Below the pieces are notes generated by a model that saw only the letters and a program-made list of their open reading frames with translations, searched no databases and had not been told where the DNA came from. A program made the translations under genes and the position numbers. A stretch of DNA of 64,000 bases from Leptotrichia shahii (GTDB lineage: Bacteria; Fusobacteriota; Fusobacteriia; Fusobacteriales; Leptotrichiaceae): NCBI RefSeq assembly GCF_008327825.1, contig NZ_AP019827.1:744001-808000 (forward strand). The letters run 5' to 3'. Positions 18,042-26,549 of the stretch are shown in pieces (position 1 is the first letter of the stretch; every line of letters starts with the position of its first letter).

Positions 18042-18587
18042 TTAATCTACTGTAAATAGAAATTGGCTTCCTGCGTATAGTCCTAATTTATTTTTGTTTA
18101 GTTTAAATGTATAATTACCGTCTGTTAAACTGTCATTTTTTTCATTGAAAGTTAGATTTTTAGTATCAACTTGCATTCCGTTCTCTGATTCACCCTTATA
18201 AGTTATTTTATATTGGTTATTTTGTTTAGAAAATACTAAAACTCTATCTTCCATTGGGATTTCTTTACCAATAAGCTTATCTACATGCTGTAAAGTTTTA
18301 CTGGTTTTTACTTCTTCTGGTTTTACTTGTGAAGGTGGTTGAATATTAGTACTCTCATTGATATTTTCTGTATTTTTTTCTGAAGCTTCTACAACTGGTT
18401 GAGTTTCTTTTCCTGCAGTGGTGTTTTCTTGAGAATTATTGTTGCTATTGGCGGCAGTATTATCTACATTTTGTTGTTCGATTTGGATTTCATCTTGGTC
18501 TTCATCTTGCTTTGCTTCTTTTTTTCCGCAGCTGATTAAGGCAAAAATTGCTAAACATCCTAATAACATATATTTTTTTAGATTCAT
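18042..18587 (-). CDS. Lipoprotein with Gln/Asn/Thr-rich linker (hypothetical)
   Basis: 181 residues. The signal ends in lipobox ALISC at about residue 20, followed by GKK and a low-complexity, acidic and Q/N/T-rich linker to about residue 95. The last 85 residues look folded and beta-rich (ENGMQVDTKNLTFNEKND...GNYTFKLNKNKLGLYAG). It points toward the PAAR-like locus but is on the other strand with its own promoter. It could be an envelope partner of that locus or an unrelated surface lipoprotein. Confidence 0.85.
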   Translation of the reverse strand: MNLKKYMLLGCLAIFALISCGKKEAKQDEDQDEIQIEQQNVDNTAANSNNNSQENTTAGKETQPVVEASEKNTENINESTNIQPPSQVKPEEVKTSKTLQHVDKLIGKEIPMEDRVLVFSKQNNQYKITYKGESENGMQVDTKNLTFNEKNDSLTDGNYTFKLNKNKLGLYAGSQFLFTVD

Positions 18588-18652
18588 AAATTATCACTTC
18601 CTTTTAATTAATTTTTTTTTTATAATTGATTTAAAGTAGTTATTGTAATTAT

Positions 18653-18681
18653 ATTTTATATTGTTTTTAGTAAAATTACAA
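18653..18681 (-). promoter_or_regulatory. Promoter of the 18042 lipoprotein gene
   Basis: On the minus strand TTGTAA (18676-18681), 17-bp spacer, TAAAAT (18653-18658). Confidence 0.55.
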
Positions 18682-18850
18682 GAGTTTATTGTAATAAAAG
18701 TTATAAATTATATTAAAGTGGTGCAATTTAAAAAGATATAAGATTCTTTGAAATAGAATAATTACTCTATTTTAAAAGAACTTTAGGATATTTCATAAAC
18801 AAAATTCTTAAAAATAATTAAAAAATTAAGAAAAAAGACTATTATTTTTT

Positions 18851-18967
18851 TGAAAAATATGATACAATAATTGTAGATAACCAAAAGCAAGAAGTAAATG
18901 TAACAAAAATAGATATTTGTAACAGTAACAAGTTGTTTGAGGTATTAAAATTTTAGGAGGTAATACT
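18851..18967 (+). promoter_or_regulatory. Leader of the cold-shock gene with a -10 element
   Basis: GATACAAT (18861-18868) in TATGATACAATAATTG is a likely -10; no good -35 is visible. About 90 bp of A-rich leader follow before the TTG start, long enough for the cold-induced mRNA structure seen in other csp leaders (inference). AGGAGG at 18955-18960 fixes the start. The rest of 18682-18850 shows nothing recognisable. Confidence 0.5.
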
Positions 18968-19165
18968 TTGTTAGGTAAAGTAAAATGGTTTAACGAAAAA
19001 AAAGGATTCGGATTTATTTCAGGAGAAGATGGAAATGATTATTTCCTACATTTCTCAAAAATCAATAAAGAAGGATTCAAAACAGTTAACGAAGGCGAAG
19101 AAGTAAGTTTTGATGTAGAAGAAGGACCAAAAGGACCTCAAGCAACAAATGTAATTTCTCAATAA
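18968..19165 (+). CDS. Cold-shock protein (CspA family)
   Basis: 65 residues, a single cold-shock domain. RNP1 is KGFGFI and RNP2 is DYFLHFS (usually DVFVHFS); the opening [11 protein letters not shown] is typical. It binds single-stranded RNA or DNA and melts mRNA structure. The start is TTG, fixed by AGGAGG seven bases upstream and by the conserved N-terminus. Confidence 0.96.
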   Translation: MLGKVKWFNEKKGFGFISGEDGNDYFLHFSKINKEGFKTVNEGEEVSFDVEEGPKGPQATNVISQ

Positions 19166-19270
19166 TCGATTAATTAATTTTGTGTAAGAAAGGCTGTTTC
19201 AAAATGATAAAGTTTTGGGATAGCTTTTTTCTTTATTTTGGATACGATATATGGAAAGAGAGGAAATATT

Positions 19271-20128
19271 ATGTTGGTGGATTATCATATGCATTTTGAA
19301 TACGGGAGTTATGATGAGGATTATGTAAATCCGTTTTTTGAAAAGGCAAAGGAAATGGGGCTGGCAGAAATAGGGATTACAGAGCATACTCATGGATTTA
19401 AGGAATTTAAAGACTTGTATTATGATGAGTTAATTTTGGATGATAGTGAAACTGGAAATTTTCAGAAAAAATGGCTTGAGCAAAAAACTAAATTTGTGCA
19501 TACATTGGATGAATACAAGGATTTTATAGATAAATTAAAAGCAAAGGGTTATCCAGTAAAATTTGGAATAGAAGTTTGTAACTTTAGAAATCAGGAAAAA
19601 GTTAAGGAAATATTGTCTAAATATGACTTTGACTATTTAATTGTTTCAATTCATTTCATTAAAGGCTGGGGATTTGATTTTAGTGCCTTAAAGCATAAAT
19701 TTATAGATGAAAATTTAGTGCAAATTTGGAAGGATTATGCAAAGGAGATTAAAGATGTAGCCAATACAGGGATGTATGATATTTTGGGGCATCCATTTAA
19801 TTTGAGATTATTTAAAAATATTCCAGAAAAAAAAGATGTTGATAAGTTGCTTGAAAATACGGCTAAATGCCTGAAAAAAAACAATATGATTGTGGATGTA
19901 AATACTGGTACATTTTATCGGTATCCAATTAAGGAAATCACCCCGTATAGGGATTTTATGGAATATGTGAAAAAATATGATATTCCTGTAATTTTATCAA
20001 GTGATTCGCATTATTCTGAACATGTTGGGATGAAAATAAAGGAAGCGGGAGAATATGTTAAGGAATTCGGAATTACTGAAATGGTAACTTTTGATAAAAG
20101 AAAGAGAAAATTGACTGAAATCGGGTAA
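19271..20128 (+). CDS. PHP-domain phosphatase, histidinol-phosphatase-like
   Basis: 285 residues from ATG 19271, chosen because GAGAGGA precedes it and the conserved motif MLVDYHMHFEYG then stands at the N-terminus. PHP metal ligands appear as HMH near residue 5, EHTHG near 40, a mid-protein SIHF motif and a late SSDSHYSEHVG. Most proteins of this form dephosphorylate histidinol phosphate (HisK type), but no other his gene is nearby, so the substrate is open. Confidence 0.88.
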   Translation: MLVDYHMHFEYGSYDEDYVNPFFEKAKEMGLAEIGITEHTHGFKEFKDLYYDELILDDSETGNFQKKWLEQKTKFVHTLDEYKDFIDKLKAKGYPVKFGIEVCNFRNQEKVKEILSKYDFDYLIVSIHFIKGWGFDFSALKHKFIDENLVQIWKDYAKEIKDVANTGMYDILGHPFNLRLFKNIPEKKDVDKLLENTAKCLKKNNMIVDVNTGTFYRYPIKEITPYRDFMEYVKKYDIPVILSSDSHYSEHVGMKIKEAGEYVKEFGITEMVTFDKRKRKLTEIG

Positions 20129-20221
20129 TGATTAATTAGTAAAGGTTAAAATTTCTTGTTATTAATACTAAACGCTATTTAAAAATAGAAAGTTGTATTT
20201 TACATTATTAAGTTCATTAAA

Positions 20222-20266
20222 AAATGGGGATTGTCTTAAAAAATAAGATAATCCCTTTAATTTTAT
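20222..20266 (+). terminator. Bidirectional terminator between the PHP and Wzz-like genes
   Basis: GGGATT-G-TCTTA pairs with TAAGA-T-AATCCC around an A-rich loop; T-rich tracts follow on both strands, so it can serve both convergent genes. Confidence 0.75.
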
Positions 20267-20271
20267 TATTT

Positions 20272-21024
20272 TTAATTTTTTCTTTTTTTAATGTCTTCCC
20301 AATCTAATGTTGTTGAAAATTCCTTAATAAATGCAATTAATATTCCTAAGAAAATTCCTAAAAATAATGAACCAGCAATAACTAACTTTTTATTTAAAGA
20401 AGGTTTTGTTGTAGAATTTATATATTTTACAACTGGATTTGGGTCATTTTTTAACAAACGGTAATATGCCAGTCTTGATACAAGAGTGTCTGTCAAAGAA
20501 TCTTTTGTAGTTCTAATATCAACATTTTTTGTTAAGAAACTGTATTGTTGCTCTAAAAGTTTTATTTGGGAATCCAAAAACTTATTTTTTCTTTCAAGAA
20601 GATAATTTTGTGCAAGTATTGGATATTCCTTTGCAAAATTCTCTCCTTCAGATTTATTATTTGTGGAAAATTTTACTTTTACCATAGGATCATTTGTTTC
20701 AGATTGAGCAGTTAATTTTGTTGTCATTTCTTTTAGAAATTTATCATCTGGCAAGTTTATATTCCTTAAAGTTTTTGAATTTTTTTTCAAATAAGAGTAA
20801 AAATCAAATGAACTTAATGAAAATTGTGAATTTTCTCCAATTTCTGTAAGAACTTTGTCATTTCCATAAAGAATGATTTCCGATTTGAATGATTTATTTA
20901 CAAATACGAAGATTGTTGACAGTATTACAATTAATATTGTTGTTAAAGCAATTAGAGCTTTATCTTTATAAAGAATTTTAATTATCATATTGGCGTCAAT
21001 TGCCTGTGAGTTTTTGTTATCCAT
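20272..21024 (-). CDS. Wzz/chain-length-determinant family membrane protein
   Basis: About 250 residues from ATG 21024 (AAGGAAG lies upstream; an ATG at 21048 would add a Lys-rich leader without a ribosome site). Two membrane spans, residues about 26-46 and 222-243, flank a periplasmic helical region with coiled-coil pattern (KNKFLDSQIKLLEQQYSFL). This is the layout of polysaccharide co-polymerases, which set O-antigen or capsule chain length. No kinase domain is attached and no glycosyltransferase genes are nearby. Confidence 0.85.
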   Translation of the reverse strand: MDNKNSQAIDANMIIKILYKDKALIALTTILIVILSTIFVFVNKSFKSEIILYGNDKVLTEIGENSQFSLSSFDFYSYLKKNSKTLRNINLPDDKFLKEMTTKLTAQSETNDPMVKVKFSTNNKSEGENFAKEYPILAQNYLLERKNKFLDSQIKLLEQQYSFLTKNVDIRTTKDSLTDTLVSRLAYYRLLKNDPNPVVKYINSTTKPSLNKKLVIAGSLFLGIFLGILIAFIKEFSTTLDWEDIKKRKN

Positions 21025-21048
21025 TTTCTTTTTTTTCTTCCTTTCCAT

Positions 21049-21310
21049 TTAAGTTTTTATACTAAATCCCATTAAAAATAGAAATTATAATTTATTTAAT
21101 TTAATTTCTTATTGCAAAAAGAAGTTGTAATAAATTTACTATTCAAATGAAAAATAGTATAAATTAAAATTTTTATATATTAATTTTATCAAAAAAAATG
21201 CAAAATGACAATGGAAAATTTAATAAAAATTATAAAATAAACAGAAAATATGATATAATGGGTTATTGATAAAAAATAAATATGAAATACAAAGAAAGAA
21301 GGTTTTGAAA
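21049..21310. other. Divergent intergenic region with a -10 element
   Basis: A/T-rich spacer between the divergent Wzz-like and aminotransferase genes. TATAAT at 21254-21259 (in ATATGATATAATGGG) is a likely -10 for the aminotransferase; no convincing -35 and no other structure is seen. Confidence 0.5.
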
Positions 21311-22459
21311 ATGTACATAGATCCAATAATAAACGGAATAGAAATATCAGATATCAGAAAAATTCATGAAAGATTGTCGGCTTATAAAAATGTAATAAAT
21401 ATGACAATTGGAGAGCCTGATACAGATGCACCGCAAGAAGTTAAGGAAGCAGTTGCATATCATGCCTTGAATAGTCCTATAAAATATTCTCCCGTAGGTG
21501 GAATTCCTAAATTGAGAGAAAAAATTGCAAATTTTTATAATGAAAAATTTGAAGGAAACTACGGGAAGGATAATGTTCTGGTTACAGTCGGTTCGACTGA
21601 AGGGCTTTCTTCTACACTTAAAACAATTCTTGCAGAAGATGATGAAGTTCTTATTCCAACTCCAGCGTATGTTGGGTATGAGCCGTTGGTTAGAGTTGCA
21701 AGAGCAAAAACAATTTTTATGAACTTGGAAGAAAATAATTTTGTGTTGACTGAGAAAATTTTGGAAAAATATATTACTAACAAGACTAAGCTAATAATTT
21801 TGACTTATCCAAACAATCCATCAGGAATTACATTACCTGAAGAGGAAATGGCTAAGATAGTAAAATTTTTAAAAGGTAAAGAAATTTATTTGTTAAGCGA
21901 TGAAATTTACGCTTCAATCGCTTTTGAAAAATTTACATCTTTTGCAAAATATTATGACGAATTAAAAGAGCAATTGATTATTGTTAACGGATTTTCAAAA
22001 TCACATTCAATGACTGGATATAGACTAGGATATACAATTGCTAGTGAAAATTTACAGTCACAAGTGAAAAAAATTAGCCAGTACACAGTTACAAGTGCTT
22101 CTACATTATCACAATATGGAGCAATCGCGGCATTGGATTACTGTTCAGATACGACTGAATTGTCAGAAATTTACAAAAAAAGAGTTCACTATTTTGTGAA
22201 AGAACTTGAAAAATTAGGATTCAAGTGCTTGAAACCTAAAGGGGCATTTTATGTATTTGCGACATATAAAACAATTGAAAAATTTAAAAATGTAAAGTCA
22301 TTTGACTTTATTTTGGATTTATTGGAAAAGACTGAATTGGCAATAATTCCGGGAATTACATTTCAAGTGGAAGGATATGTAAGATTTTCGATTGTGCATG
22401 ACTTGCCTGTGTTGGAAGAAGCGATTGCGAGATTGAAAAAATATATTGAATCTAAATAA
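21311..22459 (+). CDS. Class I/II PLP-dependent aminotransferase
   Basis: 382 residues from ATG 21311 (AGAAGG upstream; an upstream in-frame start at 21266 has no ribosome site). The PLP lysine is in NGFSKSHSMTGYRLGY (about residue 230), and NNPSG and DEIYA are the usual cofactor-contact motifs. It resembles PatA/AspC-type aspartate or aromatic aminotransferases acting in the cytoplasm; the amino donor is not readable. A strong terminator follows. Confidence 0.93.
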   Translation: MYIDPIINGIEISDIRKIHERLSAYKNVINMTIGEPDTDAPQEVKEAVAYHALNSPIKYSPVGGIPKLREKIANFYNEKFEGNYGKDNVLVTVGSTEGLSSTLKTILAEDDEVLIPTPAYVGYEPLVRVARAKTIFMNLEENNFVLTEKILEKYITNKTKLIILTYPNNPSGITLPEEEMAKIVKFLKGKEIYLLSDEIYASIAFEKFTSFAKYYDELKEQLIIVNGFSKSHSMTGYRLGYTIASENLQSQVKKISQYTVTSASTLSQYGAIAALDYCSDTTELSEIYKKRVHYFVKELEKLGFKCLKPKGAFYVFATYKTIEKFKNVKSFDFILDLLEKTELAIIPGITFQVEGYVRFSIVHDLPVLEEAIARLKKYIESK

Positions 22460-22495
22460 AAATAGAAATTAATTTTTAAAATTTTGGAAAATTTG

Positions 22496-22537
22496 TTTGG
22501 TAATCTTGTATAAATGATAGGATTACCAAATTTATTT
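22496..22537 (+). terminator. Intrinsic terminator after the aminotransferase gene
   Basis: Perfect 10-bp stem TTTGGTAATC (22496-22505) / GATTACCAAA (22521-22530) and a T-rich tail. Confidence 0.88.
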
Positions 22538-22578
22538 TTAATTAAAGTGAGGAAATTTTATGGGAAAATGGAGATGGA

Positions 22579-24012
22579 ATGGAAAATAAAGAGAAAAAAA
22601 TTTTGAAAAAAGGCGATAAAATTCAACTGAAAATAGCAGGACTTAATACAAAAGGCCGTGCGTACGGTTTTTATAGAGATGATGAAAACAGGATTTTTCC
22701 AAATATAAATGCGGCTGAAGGACAAATTGTTGAAGGTATTTTTGTGAAGAGAAGAAGAAAGTATGAATTGATTCAATGTGAAATTATTGATTTTGCAGGA
22801 AGAAAAAATGCGATTTATGACGAAATTGCTAGACAAAATGGTGGTTGTAATTATCAATATTATTCGTATGATGAGCAACTTGCGATGAAAAATTCTAACA
22901 TTGAAAAAGAAGTGAAGAAAATTGCAAAATATGATTTTATTTTTGAAGATCCAGTTAGAAGTGTCGAAGTGGAAAAATATCGAAATAAAATGGAATTTAG
23001 CTACGGAAATGCTATGAAAAATGGGCCTACGATTTTGGGGCTTCATAAACAGAACAGTTTTCATGATATTGTTGAAGTAGATGGACTAAAATTGATGGAT
23101 GATAACTTTAATAAAATTTATGTTTTTTGTAATGAGTTTTCAAAAACGACAGGGCTAGATTTTTATCACAGATTGGATCATATCGGTTTTTTTAGGAATT
23201 TGGTTATTAGAAAAGCGGATTTTACGAAACAAATTTTAGTAAATATGGTTACTACAACTCAAATTGAAGATGAGAACAAATTAGAATTTCAAAAAGGTTT
23301 AGTTGAAGGATTATTGGCTTTGGAGCTGGAAAATGGGTTTGAAATAACTGGAATTTTACATACATTTAATGACAATTTTTCTGATTCGGTTGTTTCTGAA
23401 AGCGAGGAAATTCTTTTTGGAAAAAGAGACTTGGAAGAAGAAATTTTAGGATTAAAATTTAAAATTAGTCCATATAGTTTTTTTCAGACAAATTCAAAAA
23501 CAGTAGAAAAATTATATGAAAAAGTGCTAGATTATTTGGACGAAATAGAAGGGGAAAATATTCACAATTCAATTGTATTTGATTTATTCAGTGGAACAGG
23601 TACGATTGGGCAAATTGTTTCAAAAAAGGCAAAGCAGGTTTATGGAATCGAGCTTGTGGAAGAGGCTGTCGAAAAGGCGAATGAAAATGCAAAATTGAAT
23701 GGTATTGAAAATGCTCGTTTTATCGCAGGAGATGTTTTTGAAAAATTAGATGAATTTGATAAAAATGGAATCAAGCCAGATATTATAATTTTAGATCCAC
23801 CTCGTGCAGGTGTTGGAGAAAAGACGCTTAATAAATTGCTAAAATATGATGTGAAGGATATAATTTATGTGTCTTGTAATCCAAAAACATTTAATATTGA
23901 TTTGAAGGTTTTGCAAGAAAATGGGTATGAGCTGGTGAAGATGGTTACGGTTGATATGTTTCCAGTTACGCCGCATATTGAGGTTGTTTCAAGGTTGAAA
24001 AAGTCAGTTTAG
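22579..24012 (+). CDS. rlmD: 23S rRNA (uracil-C5)-methyltransferase, RlmD/RumA family
   Basis: 477 residues. A TRAM domain (about 8-60) is followed by the central domain and a SAM-binding methyltransferase domain: motif I DLFSGTGTIG (about 333), DPPRAGVG (about 412) and the nucleophile cysteine in VSCNPKTF (about 437). It makes m5U in 23S rRNA. The usual iron-sulphur cysteines (C-x5-C-x2-C with GGCQLQH) are reduced to one Cys in NGGCNYQYYSYDEQL, so the cluster is probably absent. Whether the target is U1939 or U747 cannot be told. Confidence 0.9.
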   Translation: MENKEKKILKKGDKIQLKIAGLNTKGRAYGFYRDDENRIFPNINAAEGQIVEGIFVKRRRKYELIQCEIIDFAGRKNAIYDEIARQNGGCNYQYYSYDEQLAMKNSNIEKEVKKIAKYDFIFEDPVRSVEVEKYRNKMEFSYGNAMKNGPTILGLHKQNSFHDIVEVDGLKLMDDNFNKIYVFCNEFSKTTGLDFYHRLDHIGFFRNLVIRKADFTKQILVNMVTTTQIEDENKLEFQKGLVEGLLALELENGFEITGILHTFNDNFSDSVVSESEEILFGKRDLEEEILGLKFKISPYSFFQTNSKTVEKLYEKVLDYLDEIEGENIHNSIVFDLFSGTGTIGQIVSKKAKQVYGIELVEEAVEKANENAKLNGIENARFIAGDVFEKLDEFDKNGIKPDIIILDPPRAGVGEKTLNKLLKYDVKDIIYVSCNPKTFNIDLKVLQENGYELVKMVTVDMFPVTPHIEVVSRLKKSV

Positions 24013-24076
24013 TAAAAAATTAACCGGGATGTATTGTTTGTGTAAGGTCATGTGCAACAAAAAATAAAAATAATCA

Positions 24077-24105
24077 TTGACAACTTTTGACAAATATAGT
24101 ATATT
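24077..24105 (+). promoter_or_regulatory. Promoter of the P-type ATPase gene
   Basis: TTGACA (24077-24082), 17-bp spacer, TATATT (24100-24105). A second TTGACA stands at 24087-24092. Confidence 0.65.
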
Positions 24106-24129
24106 ATATATGAATAAATGTTCATATAT
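24106..24129 (+). promoter_or_regulatory. ArsR/SmtB-type operator
   Basis: Perfect inverted repeat ATATATGAA (24106-24114), 6-bp spacer, TTCATATAT (24121-24129), directly after the -10. This matches the ATATGAA-N6-TTCATAT form bound by metal-sensing ArsR/SmtB repressors. No arsR gene lies in the window, so the sensor would act in trans. Confidence 0.75.
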
Positions 24130-24179
24130 TTTATTAAAATTAAAATTTATTGTAATAAATAAAAAAGTTGGAGGTTGCC

Positions 24180-26372
24180 ATGAAAAACAATGAATGTATG
24201 TTGTCTATTGAAGGGCTGGATTGCCCTAACTGTGCAGCTAAAGTTGAGCGGAAGATAAATACTTTGGAAGGAATTAAAGAGGCTACAGTTGATTTTCTTG
24301 GGAAAAAGATTATTATTCTTACTGATGAAATTTTTGGAGATAAAATTTCAGAAAATAAACTTGCTGAACTTATTCAAGCTGAAGTGGATAAAATTGAAGA
24401 TGGTGTAAAAGTTTTGGCTTTAAAGGCTAATACAAAGGAAAATTCTAATTCTCAGAAAGAAGAAGATACTGGAAAAATTAAGAAAAAATTATTAATTGGA
24501 GGAATTTTATTTCTATTGGGAATCTTTGTCCCAAAAAGTTTACTTATTCCTAAGTTTACGATCTTTTTAATAAGTTATTTTATAATTGGCGGAAATGTCT
24601 TGCTTTCTGCATCTAAAAATATATGGAATGGGCAGGTCTTTGATGAGAATTTTTTGATGGCAATTGCAACTGTTGGGGCATTTGCTATTGGAGAATATCC
24701 TGAAGGTGTGGCTGTTATGTTATTTTATCAGCTTGGTGAGCTGTTTCAAGGGATTGCGGTTAATAATTCTAGAAAATCCATTGTTTCACTTATGGATATA
24801 CGTCCTGATTATGCCAATATCAAAGTTGAAAAAGGAATAAAAAAAGTTTCGCCTGAAAAAATAAAAGTTGGAGAAATTATTGTGGTAAAACCAGGGGAAA
24901 AAGTTCCTTTGGATGGAAAAATAGTAAAGGGTGCTTCAACTTTTGATACTTCGGCTTTGACTGGGGAATCGTTACCAAGAGAAGCAAAGGCTGGAGATGA
25001 TGTTTTAAGTGGATTTATAAATAAAAATGGACTTATAGAAATTGAAGTTACAAAAGTATTTTCTGAATCTACTATTTCAAAAATACTCTATTTAGTGGAA
25101 AATGCTGGAAGCAAAAAATCAAAGACAGAAAATTTTATAACAAAATTTGCAAGATATTATACTCCAGCAGTTGTTATTACAGCATTAATTGTGGCAATAA
25201 TTCCTCCGTTATTAATTCAAGGTGCAACTTTCTCAGACTGGATTTACCGTGCTTTGATATTTCTTGTAGTATCTTGTCCTTGTGCTTTGGTTATTTCTAT
25301 TCCTTTAGGATTTTTTGGCGGAATTGGCGGAGCTTCAAGACATGGGATTTTGATAAAAGGGACAAATTATCTGGAAGTTTTGAACAATTTGGAAAGTGTT
25401 GTTATGGATAAGACTGGAACTTTGACAAAGGGAATTTTTAAAGTTACAGAAGTAAATGCTGAAAACAATATAAAAATTAATGATTTTCAAAATAATAAAA
25501 CTGAATTGACAAAACCTTTATTATTAAAGTATGCAGCACATATTGAAAAATTTTCCAATCATCCTATTGCACAGTCAATCGTGTCAGAATATGAAAATTC
25601 TGCATCCAAAGTTGATGAAAACGTTGTAAAGGATTTTGAGGAAATTTCAGGATTTGGAGTAAAAGTTAATATAAATAACCATCAGTTTTTGGCTGGGAAT
25701 TCTAAATTAATGGATTTGAAAAATATTAAATTTGAAAAAAATAGAAATTTAGGAACTGTAATTTATTTTGCAGCTGATCAAAAATATATCGGTAATATTT
25801 TAATTTCAGATGAAATAAAAGAAGATTCTGAAAAAGCGATTAAAGGTATGAAGGAAAATGGGGTAAAGGAAATCGTGATGCTTACTGGCGATAATGAAAC
25901 CATTGGTAAGAATATAGCTAAAAAACTTGGAATTGATAAAGTCTTTACTGAGCTTCTTCCAGATGAAAAAGTGGAAAAACTTGAAGAAATTTATAAATCT
26001 AAAAGTGAAAAAGGGAAAGTTGCTTTTGTAGGTGATGGAATAAATGATGCTCCTGTGCTTGCCAGAGCTGATCTTGGGATTGCAATGGGAGGAGCTGGAA
26101 GCGATGCGGCTATTGAGGCTGCTGATGTTGTGATAATGAATGATGAGCCGTCTAAAGTAGTGACAGCCATTAAGATTGCTAAGAAGACAAAGGAAATTGT
26201 ATGGCAAAATATTACTATTGCATTTGCTGTAAAAATAATTGTTATGATTTTAGGACTTTTTGGTGATGCGACAATGTGGGAAGCTGTATTTGCTGATGTC
26301 GGAGTCGCATTGCTTGCTGTTTTAAATGCTACGAGAGTTTTGAGATATAACCCAAAATCTTCAAATAAATAA
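24180..26372 (+). CDS. Heavy-metal-exporting P1B-type ATPase (Zn/Cd/Pb type)
   Basis: 730 residues from ATG 24180, set by GGAGG at 24170-24174. One N-terminal heavy-metal-associated domain with CPNC (about residues 16-19), then membrane helices, the ion-path motif SCPCAL (about 362), phosphorylation site DKTGTLTKG (about 403), the HP motif in FSNHPIAQS (about 460) and GDGINDAP (about 618). The SCPC motif and the final helices fit the CadA/ZntA subgroup that pumps Zn, Cd or Pb out. Regulated by the ArsR-type operator just upstream. Confidence 0.94.
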   Translation: MKNNECMLSIEGLDCPNCAAKVERKINTLEGIKEATVDFLGKKIIILTDEIFGDKISENKLAELIQAEVDKIEDGVKVLALKANTKENSNSQKEEDTGKIKKKLLIGGILFLLGIFVPKSLLIPKFTIFLISYFIIGGNVLLSASKNIWNGQVFDENFLMAIATVGAFAIGEYPEGVAVMLFYQLGELFQGIAVNNSRKSIVSLMDIRPDYANIKVEKGIKKVSPEKIKVGEIIVVKPGEKVPLDGKIVKGASTFDTSALTGESLPREAKAGDDVLSGFINKNGLIEIEVTKVFSESTISKILYLVENAGSKKSKTENFITKFARYYTPAVVITALIVAIIPPLLIQGATFSDWIYRALIFLVVSCPCALVISIPLGFFGGIGGASRHGILIKGTNYLEVLNNLESVVMDKTGTLTKGIFKVTEVNAENNIKINDFQNNKTELTKPLLLKYAAHIEKFSNHPIAQSIVSEYENSASKVDENVVKDFEEISGFGVKVNINNHQFLAGNSKLMDLKNIKFEKNRNLGTVIYFAADQKYIGNILISDEIKEDSEKAIKGMKENGVKEIVMLTGDNETIGKNIAKKLGIDKVFTELLPDEKVEKLEEIYKSKSEKGKVAFVGDGINDAPVLARADLGIAMGGAGSDAAIEAADVVIMNDEPSKVVTAIKIAKKTKEIVWQNITIAFAVKIIVMILGLFGDATMWEAVFADVGVALLAVLNATRVLRYNPKSSNK

Positions 26373-26386
26373 TATAAGCAAAAAAG

Positions 26387-26430
26387 TTAGAAGAATATAT
26401 TCTTTTATGAATTGACTTCTAATTTTTTTA
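26387..26430 (+). terminator. Intrinsic terminator after the P-type ATPase gene
   Basis: TTAGAAG (26387-26393) pairs perfectly with CTTCTAA (26416-26422), followed by seven T. Confidence 0.75.
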
Positions 26431-26481
26431 TTAACATTAAAGTTTTTAAAATTTTTATTTTATTCTTACAAAAGAAAAAAT

Positions 26482-26510
26482 TTGCAAATACTTATAAAAT
26501 CTGTTATCAT
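26482..26510 (+). promoter_or_regulatory. Promoter of the pyr genes
   Basis: TTGCAA (26482-26487), 17-bp spacer, TATCAT (26505-26510), 40 bp before the pyrB GTG. No PyrR-type attenuator is visible in this short leader. Confidence 0.55.
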
Positions 26511-26549
26511 AAATTTAAGAAAATATTGAAATTCAATGGAGGCATAGTA

